A stretch of 7,801 bases of DNA from Chloroflexota bacterium (GTDB taxonomy: Bacteria; Chloroflexota; UBA4733), in assembly GCA_025449435.1 (NCBI GenBank), contig JANWJO010000212.1, forward strand, positions 1-7,801. Reading direction: 5' to 3'. Position numbers and translations under genes: made by a program. The notes beneath the pieces are model-generated. The model did no database searches. It saw only the letters and a program-made list of their open reading frames with translations, and was not told where the DNA came from. Shown here piece after piece: positions 1-6,963 of the stretch. Within the stretch, counting starts at the first letter, position 1. The number at the start of each line of letters is the position of its first letter.

Positions 1-1822
1 ACCGGCTGGCGATCTCCGGCAGTGCGCCTGCGTGTCCGGCTTCAAAACCAAGCAGCGTCACCGCGTCGATGCGGCGTTGCCAGAAGGGCAACGTGCCGCC
101 GAGTTGCGCGAGCGTTGTGCGAGCGACAGAACCGGTGTCGATCAGGATGCTGCGACCTTGCAGGTCTTGCACCAGCACGCTGTCGCCAGCACCAGCCGCG
201 AACACGGTGATCGTAGGCATTGCTGCTGGCCTACGTGCCGTGGCCATGATCAGCGGGACGCCGGCAGCCACACCAAGCAGCGCGAACAGCCGCCACGGCA
301 GGATGCTGCCACTGCCAGCTCGTTGGTATGACACCGACCACAGCGGCAGAAGTGACAGCACGCCAGCGTAATACAAGGCGGCGAAGGTGCTCGTGACGGA
401 CGGCGCCGCTACGAACGCAAAAGGGAGCGCTGCCAGCACACGCACGATGGCCATCATCAGGGCAAGGAACCCAAAGGCAGGTAGCCCAGCCAGGTGCCCC
501 AGACCTGGAGCCACCGTCGCCAAAAGCACGGTGAGGGCCCCCATCGCCATGGACGCCGCGAGCATAGGCAAGCACAGCAAGTTTGCAAGCGGCGCGACAA
601 ACGACACTTGCTGAAAGCCGGTCATCGTCACCGGCAACACGCCTACCTGGGCCGCCAGCGTCACCCCCACCGGCTCCGCCAGCCAGCCCGGCAACCGGGT
701 GAGCCAGCGCTCCCACCGCGGCATGAGTAGCAAGATACCCCCCGTGGCCCCAGCAGACATCTGGAAGCCACTGTCACCAAGCACGCCCGGATCGGCGGCG
801 ACCATCCCACCGACAGCTACGAGCAACCCCTGGAAAGATGCTGCTGGGCGGCCGGTCACCAGGGCGCCGAGTGCCGCTGCCCACATCAGCCCGGCGCGAA
901 TCCCCGCTGGCGTCGCACCGGTAATGAGGATGTAACAGGCTCCCAGCACCAGCGCTGGGTAGGCAGCGCGCCGCCTTCCAAGCAGCAGGGCCCCAACCTC
1001 GAGTAATGTGCCGCCAACGATGGCCACCTTGAAACCGCTGGTGGCGATGATGTGGATCATGCCTGTGCGAATGAAGTCTGGCGCGAGTGTGGAGAATGTG
1101 GCGGATCGGCTGCCGATGAGGATAGCGCGCTGCAACGACGCCTCGGGCTCCGGCAGCGCATCGTTCAACGCGCTCACAATGCGAGCTCGCAGCAAATTTA
1201 TGGCTGCGTGAATCGGGTCGACGCTTGCCTGATCAATCGGCGTGATGGACGCGTAGGTCAGTTCGCTGAAGATTCCCTGGCGTGCCAGATAGGCCCGGTA
1301 GTCAAAGTTGGGCAGCACGGGCGGTGGCTGCAGCTTGCCACGCACGTCCAGCCGATCGCCGTAGGCGTGTTCGGGCCACAGTGGCGCACGCACTAGCACC
1401 GTGCCGCTGCTGAGGCGCCACGCCGGCTGGCCGCGTTGACCGGTAGCCACCTGCTCCACACGCACACGCAGCAGCGCGGCGTTGTCGCGCAAGTCGGGCT
1501 CGTCAGACACAACGCCTACTAGCTCTACGAACTGGCCATTGAGTGCCTGGATGCCGTTCGCGGGCTGCATTGACGAAGCCTGGAAGCGCCACATGCCCAG
1601 CATCAGCGTGGCGACGCTCACGCCAGCGAGCACCAATGCTGGCTTGCGCGTGACCCCCGCGCCAAGGGCGATGACAGTCCCCAGGGCGACCATCCAACCG
1701 GGAATCGGGGGAACGTACTGCCCTGTGGATATTCCGGCCAAAAAGGCTACGACGGGGAGGGCGAGAGGCGCGCCGGTGATCGCCGATCGGAGCGTCCATG
1801 CTGCGGGCGCCCGGTCGCTCAT
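1..1822 (-). CDS. comEC: ComEC/Rec2 DNA-uptake channel (partial, C-terminus beyond the left edge)
   Basis: Inner-membrane channel that carries single-stranded DNA into the cytosol during natural transformation. The open frame gives 607 residues and runs off the window. In order: two N-terminal hydrophobic segments (about 18-35 and 43-77), a soluble DUF4131/OB-like region (about 95-190), then the multi-span competence domain (about 230-525). That domain carries family signatures: HIIATSGFKV at 257-266 (usual form HllAvSGlHv, here Lys for His at 265), TGATPAGIRAGLMW at 301-314 and PLANLLCLP at 411-419. A metallo-beta-lactamase-like domain begins at about 538 (GAGDSVLV, then SILIDTG at 558-564). 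Where a metal-binding HxDxDH-type motif is expected, residues 592-597 read GFEAGH, so only the last His is kept. The ATG overlaps the comEA stop by 4 nt (ATGA), indicating translational coupling. Identity is secure; whether the missing C-terminus is normal cannot be seen. Confidence 0.93.
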   Translation of the reverse strand, partial: MSDRAPAAWTLRSAITGAPLALPVVAFLAGISTGQYVPPIPGWMVALGTVIALGAGVTRKPALVLAGVSVATLMLGMWRFQASSMQPANGIQALNGQFVELVGVVSDEPDLRDNAALLRVRVEQVATGQRGQPAWRLSSGTVLVRAPLWPEHAYGDRLDVRGKLQPPPVLPNFDYRAYLARQGIFSELTYASITPIDQASVDPIHAAINLLRARIVSALNDALPEPEASLQRAILIGSRSATFSTLAPDFIRTGMIHIIATSGFKVAIVGGTLLEVGALLLGRRRAAYPALVLGACYILITGATPAGIRAGLMWAAALGALVTGRPAASFQGLLVAVGGMVAADPGVLGDSGFQMSAGATGGILLLMPRWERWLTRLPGWLAEPVGVTLAAQVGVLPVTMTGFQQVSFVAPLANLLCLPMLAASMAMGALTVLLATVAPGLGHLAGLPAFGFLALMMAIVRVLAALPFAFVAAPSVTSTFAALYYAGVLSLLPLWSVSYQRAGSGSILPWRLFALLGVAAGVPLIMATARRPAAMPTITVFAAGAGDSVLVQDLQGRSILIDTGSVARTTLAQLGGTLPFWQRRIDAVTLLGFEAGHAGALPEIASR

Positions 1823-2445
1823 TGCACCGTCAGACGATCGCGAATCTTGGCCAGCTCCGACGCGCGCAGCCCAGCTTTGAGCAAGTCGTCCACGTTCGAG
1901 TAAGGGCCGTTCTGGTCGCGGTAGTCCACGAGCTTCTGGGCGGTTACTTTGCCAATGCCGGGCAACTGCGTGAAGTCGTTGACCGTCGCGGTGTTGACGT
2001 TTACCAACCACACACCCGTCGGCGTGGGTGTAGCCACGATTCTCGTGGACTTCGGTTTGACAGTGGCGGTTGCTGTGGGGTCTCCGGTCCGCGGCACGTT
2101 CACCTGTTCGCCGTCGGAGACCGGAGCCGCCAGGTCCACGCGCGTGAGGTCGGCCGCATCCAGTGCGCCGCCGGCCAGCGCTAATGCGTCGTGCACCCGA
2201 GCACCAGGGGGCAGTTCATACACGCCAGGGTTGACGACCGCGCCACTCACATACACTTGCAGGGGTTGGGGCGTGCGCGCAGGGACTGGTGCCGATGTAG
2301 GAACAACAGTCCGCTTTGGTGCAATTGTGGCGATCGCCAGAGGTGTCGGGGCCGGCGCGTTACGCGCGCTGTACAGCACCACAGCGCTCCCCACGAGCGC
2401 TGCGCCAGCGACAGCGGCGAGCACCAGGCGCAATGGCGCGGTCAT
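1819..2445 (-). CDS. comEA: ComEA competence DNA receptor (SLBB + helix-hairpin-helix)
   Basis: Membrane-anchored protein that binds incoming double-stranded DNA at the cell surface and hands it to ComEC. The 208 residues contain an N-terminal membrane anchor (about 5-26), a Pro/Thr/Ala-rich spacer (about 30-60), an SLBB domain (about 62-119, VYVSGAVVNPGVYELP at 64-79), a second Thr/Pro linker (120-145) and a C-terminal HhH DNA-binding module (148-206, LVNVNTATVNDFTQLPGIGK pattern ending in LPGIGK at 161-166). This is the standard ComEA architecture and length. It overlaps comEC by 4 nt and lies 97 bp after the LysM gene, so the three probably form one transcript. The ATG has only AGGA directly abutting it, which is poor spacing for a ribosome site. 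A 9-codon reading frame with a better site ends 2 nt upstream and may feed ribosomes to this start. Confidence 0.94.
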   Translation of the reverse strand: MTAPLRLVLAAVAGAALVGSAVVLYSARNAPAPTPLAIATIAPKRTVVPTSAPVPARTPQPLQVYVSGAVVNPGVYELPPGARVHDALALAGGALDAADLTRVDLAAPVSDGEQVNVPRTGDPTATATVKPKSTRIVATPTPTGVWLVNVNTATVNDFTQLPGIGKVTAQKLVDYRDQNGPYSNVDDLLKAGLRASELAKIRDRLTVQ

Positions 2446-2447
2446 TC

Positions 2448-2474
2448 CTAGGTGTCGCTCACGCTGGCGCGCAT
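2448..2474 (-). CDS. possible 8-residue leader peptide coupled to comEA
   Basis: A tiny frame, MRASVSDT then TAG, begins at an ATG preceded by TTGAGGAG with 3 nt between GAGGAG and the start, which is the best ribosome site in the LysM-comEA gap. Its stop codon is followed by two bases and then the comEA ATG (TAG-GA-ATG), the geometry of termination-reinitiation coupling. The frame stays open a further ~40 codons upstream without an ATG, so it could instead be noncoding or the trace of a frameshift at the comEA N-terminus. It resembles no peptide I know; treat as a candidate only. Confidence 0.25.
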   Translation of the reverse strand: MRASVSDT

Positions 2475-2542
2475 ACGCTCCTCAAGCTCACTGAGTGCAA
2501 TGGATGGTAGCAAAGGACCGGCCGGTTGTCCAAGGCAGGCCG

Positions 2543-3250
2543 CTACGTCGCCGGGATGAGGATGTCCTTGCCTGCGACGAGCTTGTAGGGGGGCGTCAGG
2601 TGATTAAGCGCGATGATGACTGACGGCGATATGCCCAGGGAGCGGGCAATGGAACTCACGGTCTCACCTGGCTGAACTGTGTACACCTTGGTACCTGCCG
2701 GTGCCGTGGCTGTGGGCGTTACGGACTTATCTGGTTTGGGCGTCTTGGTGACCGCCGTCGCCGCCGGCGTGGGCTCTGGCGTGGCGGTTTCAGTAGCCGT
2801 GGCTGTTGCCGTCGCGGTAGGTTCCGGCGTCGGTGTTTCGATCTGGGAGTCGACCAGAGCAACAGCCCCAGCTACGTTAATATTTGGCGTCACGTAGGGC
2901 AATACCGGCGTTGGAGCAGGCGCAATCGGGGCTTTCGCCGGTGCCGCTTGAGCCGGTCTCGCCGGAACAGCCGTCGGCGGAACCGTCGGGATCGCTGTTG
3001 GACGAGTGAGCAACTGGCCCCGCGCAATAGGGTCAACAACGGTTTGAGCCTGGTGCTGGAAGTTCGTAAACCAGGTGAAGCTGATGCGCCCTTGGAGCGT
3101 ACGCATGCTCCACCACAGGGTGACCGCAAAGGCGCCAATGACCACAATGAGGGCCAGGCGAAGCGATGCATTATCGATCTGGGATGAGAACTTCCGCCGT
3201 TGCAAATGCCGGACTGTCGATAGGTCGCTCGGTACGCGCTTTGCTCGCAC
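2543..3250 (-). CDS. membrane-anchored LysM-domain protein
   Basis: Single-pass membrane protein with an extracytoplasmic peptidoglycan-binding LysM domain; enzymatic function not apparent. The 235 residues show a basic cytoplasmic N-terminus (1-30), a membrane segment at about 31-48 (LRLALIVVIGAFAVTLWW), a long Pro/Ala/Thr-rich linker (about 82-186, including TPEPTATATATATETAT at 141-157) and a C-terminal LysM at about 188-233 (VYTVQPGETVSSIARSLGIS, ending ILIP). The start is GTG with a weak AGGGG upstream; an in-frame TAG lies 12 bp before it, so no longer form is possible. It heads the minus-strand run into comEA and comEC. The layout TM-linker-LysM is that of SOS division inhibitors such as Bacillus YneA, though this protein is about twice as long, so that is only a hypothesis. 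It could equally be a general cell-wall-binding protein. Confidence 0.85.
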   Translation of the reverse strand: MRAKRVPSDLSTVRHLQRRKFSSQIDNASLRLALIVVIGAFAVTLWWSMRTLQGRISFTWFTNFQHQAQTVVDPIARGQLLTRPTAIPTVPPTAVPARPAQAAPAKAPIAPAPTPVLPYVTPNINVAGAVALVDSQIETPTPEPTATATATATETATPEPTPAATAVTKTPKPDKSVTPTATAPAGTKVYTVQPGETVSSIARSLGISPSVIIALNHLTPPYKLVAGKDILIPAT

Positions 3251-3460
3251 CCGGAACCCCTATTCCTACAAACCTGGCCAGTGCACATCACCCGTGATCA
3301 TGCGATATGACGCGCAGCGACCTCGATCCCCTTCAGGTATCCACGATTGCGGCAGCCGGCGCGGTATCCTGTTACCCAATAGTGTGACTTAGGACCGCCA
3401 AGGGCAGTAATAGCAACCACTTTGGCACACGAAGCCGCACACAATTGGAACAAAATACCG

Positions 3461-3466
3461 TATAGT
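3461..3466 (+). promoter_or_regulatory. candidate -10 hexamer (TATAGT) for the small membrane gene
   Basis: TATAGT matches 5 of 6 bases of the sigma-70 -10 consensus and sits 2 bp before the first GAAC-N4-GTTC-like box. At the usual 16-18 bp distance upstream no good -35 is visible (sequence around ACACAA), so the promoter would be weak or need an activator. Transcription would start near 3473, inside the boxes, leaving a leader of about 70 nt. On the minus strand TTGTTC (3486-3481) and TATACG (3464-3459) with a 16-bp spacer form a weak divergent candidate towards the LysM gene, overlapping the same boxes. Apart from this stretch I see nothing assignable in 3251-3544. Confidence 0.4.
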
Positions 3467-3467
3467 A

Positions 3468-3505
3468 GAACAAGAGTTTGGAACAACCGTTCAGAACGGG
3501 CGTTC
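3468..3505. promoter_or_regulatory. three tandem LexA-type (SOS) operator boxes
   Basis: Three palindromic 12-mers follow one another with a single base between them: GAACAAGAGTTT (3468-3479), GAACAACCGTTC (3481-3492) and GAACGGGCGTTC (3494-3505). The second and third match GAAC-N4-GTTC perfectly and the first has one mismatch; the period is exactly 13 bp. GAAC-N4-GTTC is the established core of the Gram-positive-type LexA/DinR operator. The boxes start 2 bp after a TATAGT hexamer and end 39 bp before an ATG, which is where a repressor would block transcription. No lexA is present in the window, so the regulator is inferred. Confidence 0.65.
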
Positions 3506-3544
3506 AACAGACCGGTGTACTGGGTAGCAGGGTTGGAGAGTCGG

Positions 3545-3748
3545 ATGGACACGATGAGCATGACCGTGATGGTGGCCGCTACCTTGTGCGCCATGGCGTG
3601 GTATTGCTGCTACCGCTTTCTTCAGGATGTCGCTGCCGCCGAGCGAGCCAAGCAGCCGGTACGCATCAATCAACAGCCGAAGCGGATGGTGTCCTCGCGT
3701 CACGTCGGTGGCAATGGCTACGACGGTAGCACCGATCGCGCCGCCTAA
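3545..3748 (+). CDS. small single-span membrane protein, candidate SOS-induced
   Basis: I do not recognise a family. The 67 residues contain one hydrophobic segment at about 7-26 (TVMVAATLCAMAWYCCYRFL) followed by a hydrophilic, basic tail (about 33-67) with several Gln, Arg and Lys and a Gly-rich end. The ATG is preceded by GGAGAG at 3535-3540, 6 nt between GGAG and the start, the best-spaced ribosome site nearby. The same frame stays open upstream to about 3422, but that part would be translated through the promoter and operator, so I chose this ATG. Upstream lie a TATAGT hexamer and three LexA-type boxes. Small membrane proteins under LexA control are often division inhibitors (known cases: Caulobacter SidA, Bacillus YneA), which suggests but does not establish a role. 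It ends 6 bp from the convergent dioxygenase gene. Coding is likely but not certain. Confidence 0.55.
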   Translation: MDTMSMTVMVAATLCAMAWYCCYRFLQDVAAAERAKQPVRINQQPKRMVSSRHVGGNGYDGSTDRAA

Positions 3749-3774
3749 CGCCAGCTAGTCGTTCTTGGCGGCGC
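3738..3774. terminator. hairpin between convergent genes, possible bidirectional terminator
   Basis: GCGCCGCC (3738-3745) pairs perfectly with GGCGGCGC (3767-3774); inside the loop AACG (3747-3750) can pair with CGTT (3760-3763), leaving a 9-nt apical loop. The structure spans both stop codons of two converging genes. There is no T-run on either side, so it may act as a weak or factor-assisted terminator or as a 3'-end stabiliser. Confidence 0.4.
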
Positions 3775-4579
3775 CGGGCCAGTTGCCGTACACGTCGATG
3801 TTGACACCGTCGATCTTGGGTCGCTTGCCCACCACCATCACACCGGGCCGGCCCAACGCCTGGCCGCCAACCTGCTTATTCGCCGGGTTGCGGTAGCCCA
3901 AGCGCACTAAGCGCCGCCAGTTGGGCGTGCCGTTGAGCGCCGAACCGTGGATGGTGTAGATGCTGAATAGCACCACATCGCCGGATTTGGCCGGGCACGA
4001 CACGGCATCTTGCAGCCGGTATGTCTCCGGCGGCAGGTGGGGCGACCCTATTTTTACGTGTTCCAACGGCCCGAGTTTGTGGCTACCAGCCAGGAACTTG
4101 AGACAGCCGTTGGCCTCGTTGGCTTCGTCGATATGGATGATGGCGTCGATGTACCGGCCATCGGCGTGAGGATAAAACGGGTTGTCCTGGTGCATCGGGA
4201 AGGGCGTGCCGAATTCCGGTGCCTTGGCGTGCAACGTCATGTGATGGAATTCCAGTTCCGGGCCGATCAGGTCCGCGATGGGTTCCACCAGTGCGCGGTG
4301 TGGAATTGTCCGCGCAAATGACGACGCGTAGTGTTGCAGTTCGTGGATCGCCGATAGCTGGGCCTTGGCCTCTTGGTCGGCGGTGAGGTACTGCTGCCGC
4401 CAGGGCCCTTCCCAACCGCGACCTGGCCTCGTCCACACCTGCATAATGTATTCCAGGTCGTCGCTCAGCGCCGCCACTTCTTCAGGGGAGAAGACTCCCG
4501 GGACTCGAAGATAGCCATTGGTTTCGAAGAATTGCTTCTGCGCCGTGGTCAGCGCATGTTCGTGTACCGTCGCTACCAT
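3755..4579 (-). CDS. phytanoyl-CoA dioxygenase (PhyH) family Fe(II)/2-oxoglutarate oxygenase
   Basis: Cytosolic non-haem iron oxygenase that would couple oxidation of a small organic substrate to decarboxylation of 2-oxoglutarate; the substrate cannot be told from sequence. In a 274-residue protein the iron triad is visible: HxD in PMHQDNPFYPH (His130, Asp132) and a distal His in YTIHGSALNGT (His211), with Arg222 eleven residues on as the likely 2-oxoglutarate carboxylate ligand. The N-terminus has the usual FFETNGYLRVPGVFSPEEV element and length fits the family. I start at the ATG at 4579, with GGAGAGGG 6 nt upstream, rather than the TTG two codons earlier. It lies 94 bp downstream of ftsH on the same strand, with a possible promoter of its own in the gap, so shared function with ftsH is not implied. 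Nothing is missing from the fold. Confidence 0.9.
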   Translation of the reverse strand: MVATVHEHALTTAQKQFFETNGYLRVPGVFSPEEVAALSDDLEYIMQVWTRPGRGWEGPWRQQYLTADQEAKAQLSAIHELQHYASSFARTIPHRALVEPIADLIGPELEFHHMTLHAKAPEFGTPFPMHQDNPFYPHADGRYIDAIIHIDEANEANGCLKFLAGSHKLGPLEHVKIGSPHLPPETYRLQDAVSCPAKSGDVVLFSIYTIHGSALNGTPNWRRLVRLGYRNPANKQVGGQALGRPGVMVVGKRPKIDGVNIDVYGNWPGAAKND

Positions 4580-4635
4580 TGCCAACCCTCTCCAAAGCTC
4601 GTTCCCGTGACACGGCCCGCCGGTGTCTGTGCGCT

Positions 4636-4664
4636 ATGGTAGGAAGACGGTCGTCATCGCGCAA
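4636..4664 (-). promoter_or_regulatory. candidate promoter for the PhyH-family gene
   Basis: Read on the minus strand, TTGCGC (4664-4659) and TACCAT (4641-4636) are separated by exactly 17 bp in the gap between ftsH and the dioxygenase gene. The -35 is weak (3 of 6) and the -10 moderate (4 of 6). The leader would be about 50 nt. Spacing is good but the motif could arise by chance. Confidence 0.33.
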
Positions 4665-4673
4665 CTCGCCGCG

Positions 4674-6761
4674 CTAATGCGATTCGTGCCCAGGTGATTG
4701 GGTACGGGCTGGCATTGGCTGTGCGAGGCCGTCGGCCTGATGTGATCGCACAAGCAGGGCGGTGCTCGGTCGGGTGCGCACACCGTCGTTGGACGGGTGT
4801 TCACGCTGGATGCCCGTCCGGCGCCTGGCTTGCAGAGTAGAGACCTTGTGGACATTGCCCTTTGGCAACGACGTGCGCTGTCCCATGAGGGGCGACACAA
4901 GTTCCTCGAAGCGCTCGCTAGTCCACACTTCTTCCTGCAGCAGCGTCTGGACTAGGGATTCGAACACGCGGTGATAACTCTGAAGGACAACGCGCGCACG
5001 GGCAAGTGCCGCTTGGGTGAGTTCGCGAATTTCGCTGCGGACATCTTCCGAGAGCTGGCGTTCAGCCCCTTCTTCTAAACGTACAGGCCCCACAACCTCG
5101 CTCATGCCAAATTCAGCCACCATTGCCGTGGCGATGCTCGTCGCCTGCTGCAAGTCGCCGTGTGCCCCGCTGGATACGTCGGCGCAATACACACTCTCCG
5201 CGGCCATGCCGCCCAACGTAAACGCCAGTCGCGCTTCGAGCATCGATTGCGTGAGGAGGCGGCGGTCCTCATCGGACGAGATACGGGTGAAGCCACCGGC
5301 CGCGCCAAGCGACACCACCGAAACTTTTTCGACCCGGCCGAGTGCTGGGAACTCCCGCGCAAGCAACGCGTGGCCGAGTTCATGAATAGCCACTCGGCGG
5401 CGCTCGTCGTCGTTCATTTGAAACGACGACCCGAAGCCAATCAGCACGCGTTCGACCGCCTGCGCCACGTCAGAGCGCTCGATGCGCTCGTGTTGTTGCC
5501 GGACGGCTGTGAGCGCGGCTTCATTCAGCACGTTCTCCAGGTCTGCACCACTCATGCCGGTGGTCTCGCGTGCCACATCGGCCAAGGACACCTCATCGTC
5601 AAATGACTTGCCACGCGCGTGAACGACCAGGATCTGCTCGCGAGCAGCCCGATCCGGCAGGTCGACGTGGACGTGACGGTCGAACCTGCCCGGTCGCAAG
5701 ATGGCTGGATCGAGTACATCCAACCGGTTGGTAGCTGCCATGATCACAATGCTTTCGGTGCCAGCAAAGCCGTCCATCTCAGTCAATAACTGGTTGATGG
5801 TCTGCTCATATTCGCTCTGCCCGCCACCGCTCTGGCCCGTGCGCTTGCGGCCCACCGCGTCGATTTCGTCGATGAACACGATGGCGGGCTGGTGCTTGCG
5901 GGCCTCCGCGAACAGTTCACGCACGCGGCGCGAACCCATGCCCACGAACATTTCCACAAAATCGGATCCGCTCACAGCGTAAAAGGCGGCGCTGGCTTCT
6001 CCAGCCACGGCCCGCGCGATGAGCGTTTTGCCCGTGCCCGGCGGGCCAATGAGCAGGACGCCGCGCGGGCAGCGTGCCCCCAGGCGCGTGAACCGCTCCG
6101 GTTCCTTGAGGAAGCTCACCACCTCTTCCACGTCGTCGCGTACCGCGTCCAGCCCAGCGACATCGGCAAAGGTGGACGGACGCGCGTGGCGATTGTTCTT
6201 GTTCATGCTCGAGCGCGGGACGCTCTTGGCGAGATACCAGGTGAAAAACACCAGAAATCCGCCCAACGCGACCATAAGCAGGATGGTCATAATGGCGCCA
6301 AGCACGTGAAACAGCTGCCCGCCAGCTGTTTCTGGCAGGTCATTGCGTTCGTCGATGCTGATCTTGCCGCTTAACACGTCCGCTCGCGGGACCAGGTCCC
6401 AGATGGACGTTTGTGTGTTCTTCAGGGACCAGATAGAGAAGGTGGGGCCTGTGGCCACTACGCGGTCGGGGTACACCGTCAATTTCACCGTGTCATTAGC
6501 GGAGGCGGCGGCATTCACGTCGGACAGGAGCGTACCAATCGGCACCTGCGTCGAGCCGGCGGGCACGCCGGGCTGCGTAGCATTTGAGGTGTCGCCGATG
6601 TGCCAGGCGTACATGACGAGCACACCAAGCACCAAGCCAATGAGCAGCGGCTGCCCCAACCGAACCCAGAGAGAGCTGCGGGACGGAGGTCGCGGTGAGC
6701 GTTTGCGCACGGTTGGAGGGTCCCAGTCAGAGCCATGCGTCCCGTTTGGTCTCTCTGCCAC
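4674..6761 (-). CDS. ftsH: FtsH membrane-bound AAA+ zinc protease
   Basis: ATP-driven protease of the cytoplasmic membrane that extracts and degrades membrane and regulatory proteins, normally as a hexamer. With the start used here (695 aa): a basic cytoplasmic N-terminus, TM1 (about 35-53), a small extracytoplasmic domain, TM2 (about 155-176), then the AAA+ module with Walker A GPPGTGKT (239-246), pore motif FVGMG (272-276), Walker B IVFIDEID (294-301) and SRH/arginine-finger RPGRFDR (356-362). The peptidase domain has HELGH (460-464, zinc ligands and catalytic Glu) and the third ligand Asp in GAHGDLQQAT (Asp536). The last ~60 residues are a low-complexity polar tail. I chose the GTG at 6761 because AAAAGGA lies 6 nt upstream; a longer frame to a GTG at 6905 has no ribosome site and would overlap the tRNA promoter. 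The pore loop and the HELGH (usually HEAGH) are mildly divergent, so it may be one of several FtsH paralogues. No convincing promoter is seen upstream. Confidence 0.93.
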   Translation of the reverse strand: MAERPNGTHGSDWDPPTVRKRSPRPPSRSSLWVRLGQPLLIGLVLGVLVMYAWHIGDTSNATQPGVPAGSTQVPIGTLLSDVNAAASANDTVKLTVYPDRVVATGPTFSIWSLKNTQTSIWDLVPRADVLSGKISIDERNDLPETAGGQLFHVLGAIMTILLMVALGGFLVFFTWYLAKSVPRSSMNKNNRHARPSTFADVAGLDAVRDDVEEVVSFLKEPERFTRLGARCPRGVLLIGPPGTGKTLIARAVAGEASAAFYAVSGSDFVEMFVGMGSRRVRELFAEARKHQPAIVFIDEIDAVGRKRTGQSGGGQSEYEQTINQLLTEMDGFAGTESIVIMAATNRLDVLDPAILRPGRFDRHVHVDLPDRAAREQILVVHARGKSFDDEVSLADVARETTGMSGADLENVLNEAALTAVRQQHERIERSDVAQAVERVLIGFGSSFQMNDDERRRVAIHELGHALLAREFPALGRVEKVSVVSLGAAGGFTRISSDEDRRLLTQSMLEARLAFTLGGMAAESVYCADVSSGAHGDLQQATSIATAMVAEFGMSEVVGPVRLEEGAERQLSEDVRSEIRELTQAALARARVVLQSYHRVFESLVQTLLQEEVWTSERFEELVSPLMGQRTSLPKGNVHKVSTLQARRRTGIQREHPSNDGVRTRPSTALLVRSHQADGLAQPMPARTQSPGHESH

Positions 6762-6877
6762 GTCATGTCCTTTTGATGCAATGGGTTCCGTTTGGTACAA
6801 GGTAGCAGGTTGACCTAACAGACAATAGAGATGTTTGGTGCCTAAGGTGTTTGGGAGCGCGAGGTCCTTCCCCGTGC

Positions 6878-6906
6878 TTGACGCCATTTTGGGCGGCAGG
6901 TACACT
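6878..6906 (+). promoter_or_regulatory. promoter of the tRNA cluster
   Basis: TTGACG (6878-6883, 5 of 6 of the -35 consensus) and TACACT (6901-6906, 4 of 6 of the -10) are spaced by exactly 17 bp. Transcription would start near 6913, about 50 nt before the first tRNA. This is the best sigma-70-type promoter in the window and points straight into the cluster, with the divergent ftsH gene behind it. Confidence 0.65.
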
Positions 6907-6963
6907 TTGCAATCCCAGTTGCAGGTTGCTGGGTGTTCCTGGCTGCCGGACGCGTGACGGCAC

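Noticed and set aside
231..716. Minus-strand 161-codon frame in the left part
   Set aside because: It is out of frame with the ComEC coding sequence, which is continuous through this region with family motifs; this frame gives a Gly/Arg/Cys-rich shadow product.
2748..2825. Imperfect GC-rich repeat in the LysM gene as a possible DNA repeat or CRISPR-like array
   Set aside because: It is explained by codons for the Thr/Ala/Pro-rich linker; there are no spacers and no regular unit.
3422..3544. N-terminal extension of the small membrane gene
   Set aside because: Open in frame, but it would be translated across the -10 element and all three operator boxes and lacks a ribosome site, whereas the ATG at 3545 has one.
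3298..3594. Minus-strand 98-codon frame opposite the small membrane gene
   Set aside because: It runs through the operator boxes and promoter, has no visible ribosome site and no domain; one hydrophobic patch is not enough to support it.
4580..4585. TTG start two codons before the PhyH ATG
   Set aside because: The ribosome site GGAGAGGG is better spaced for the ATG at 4579 than for the TTG, which it nearly touches.
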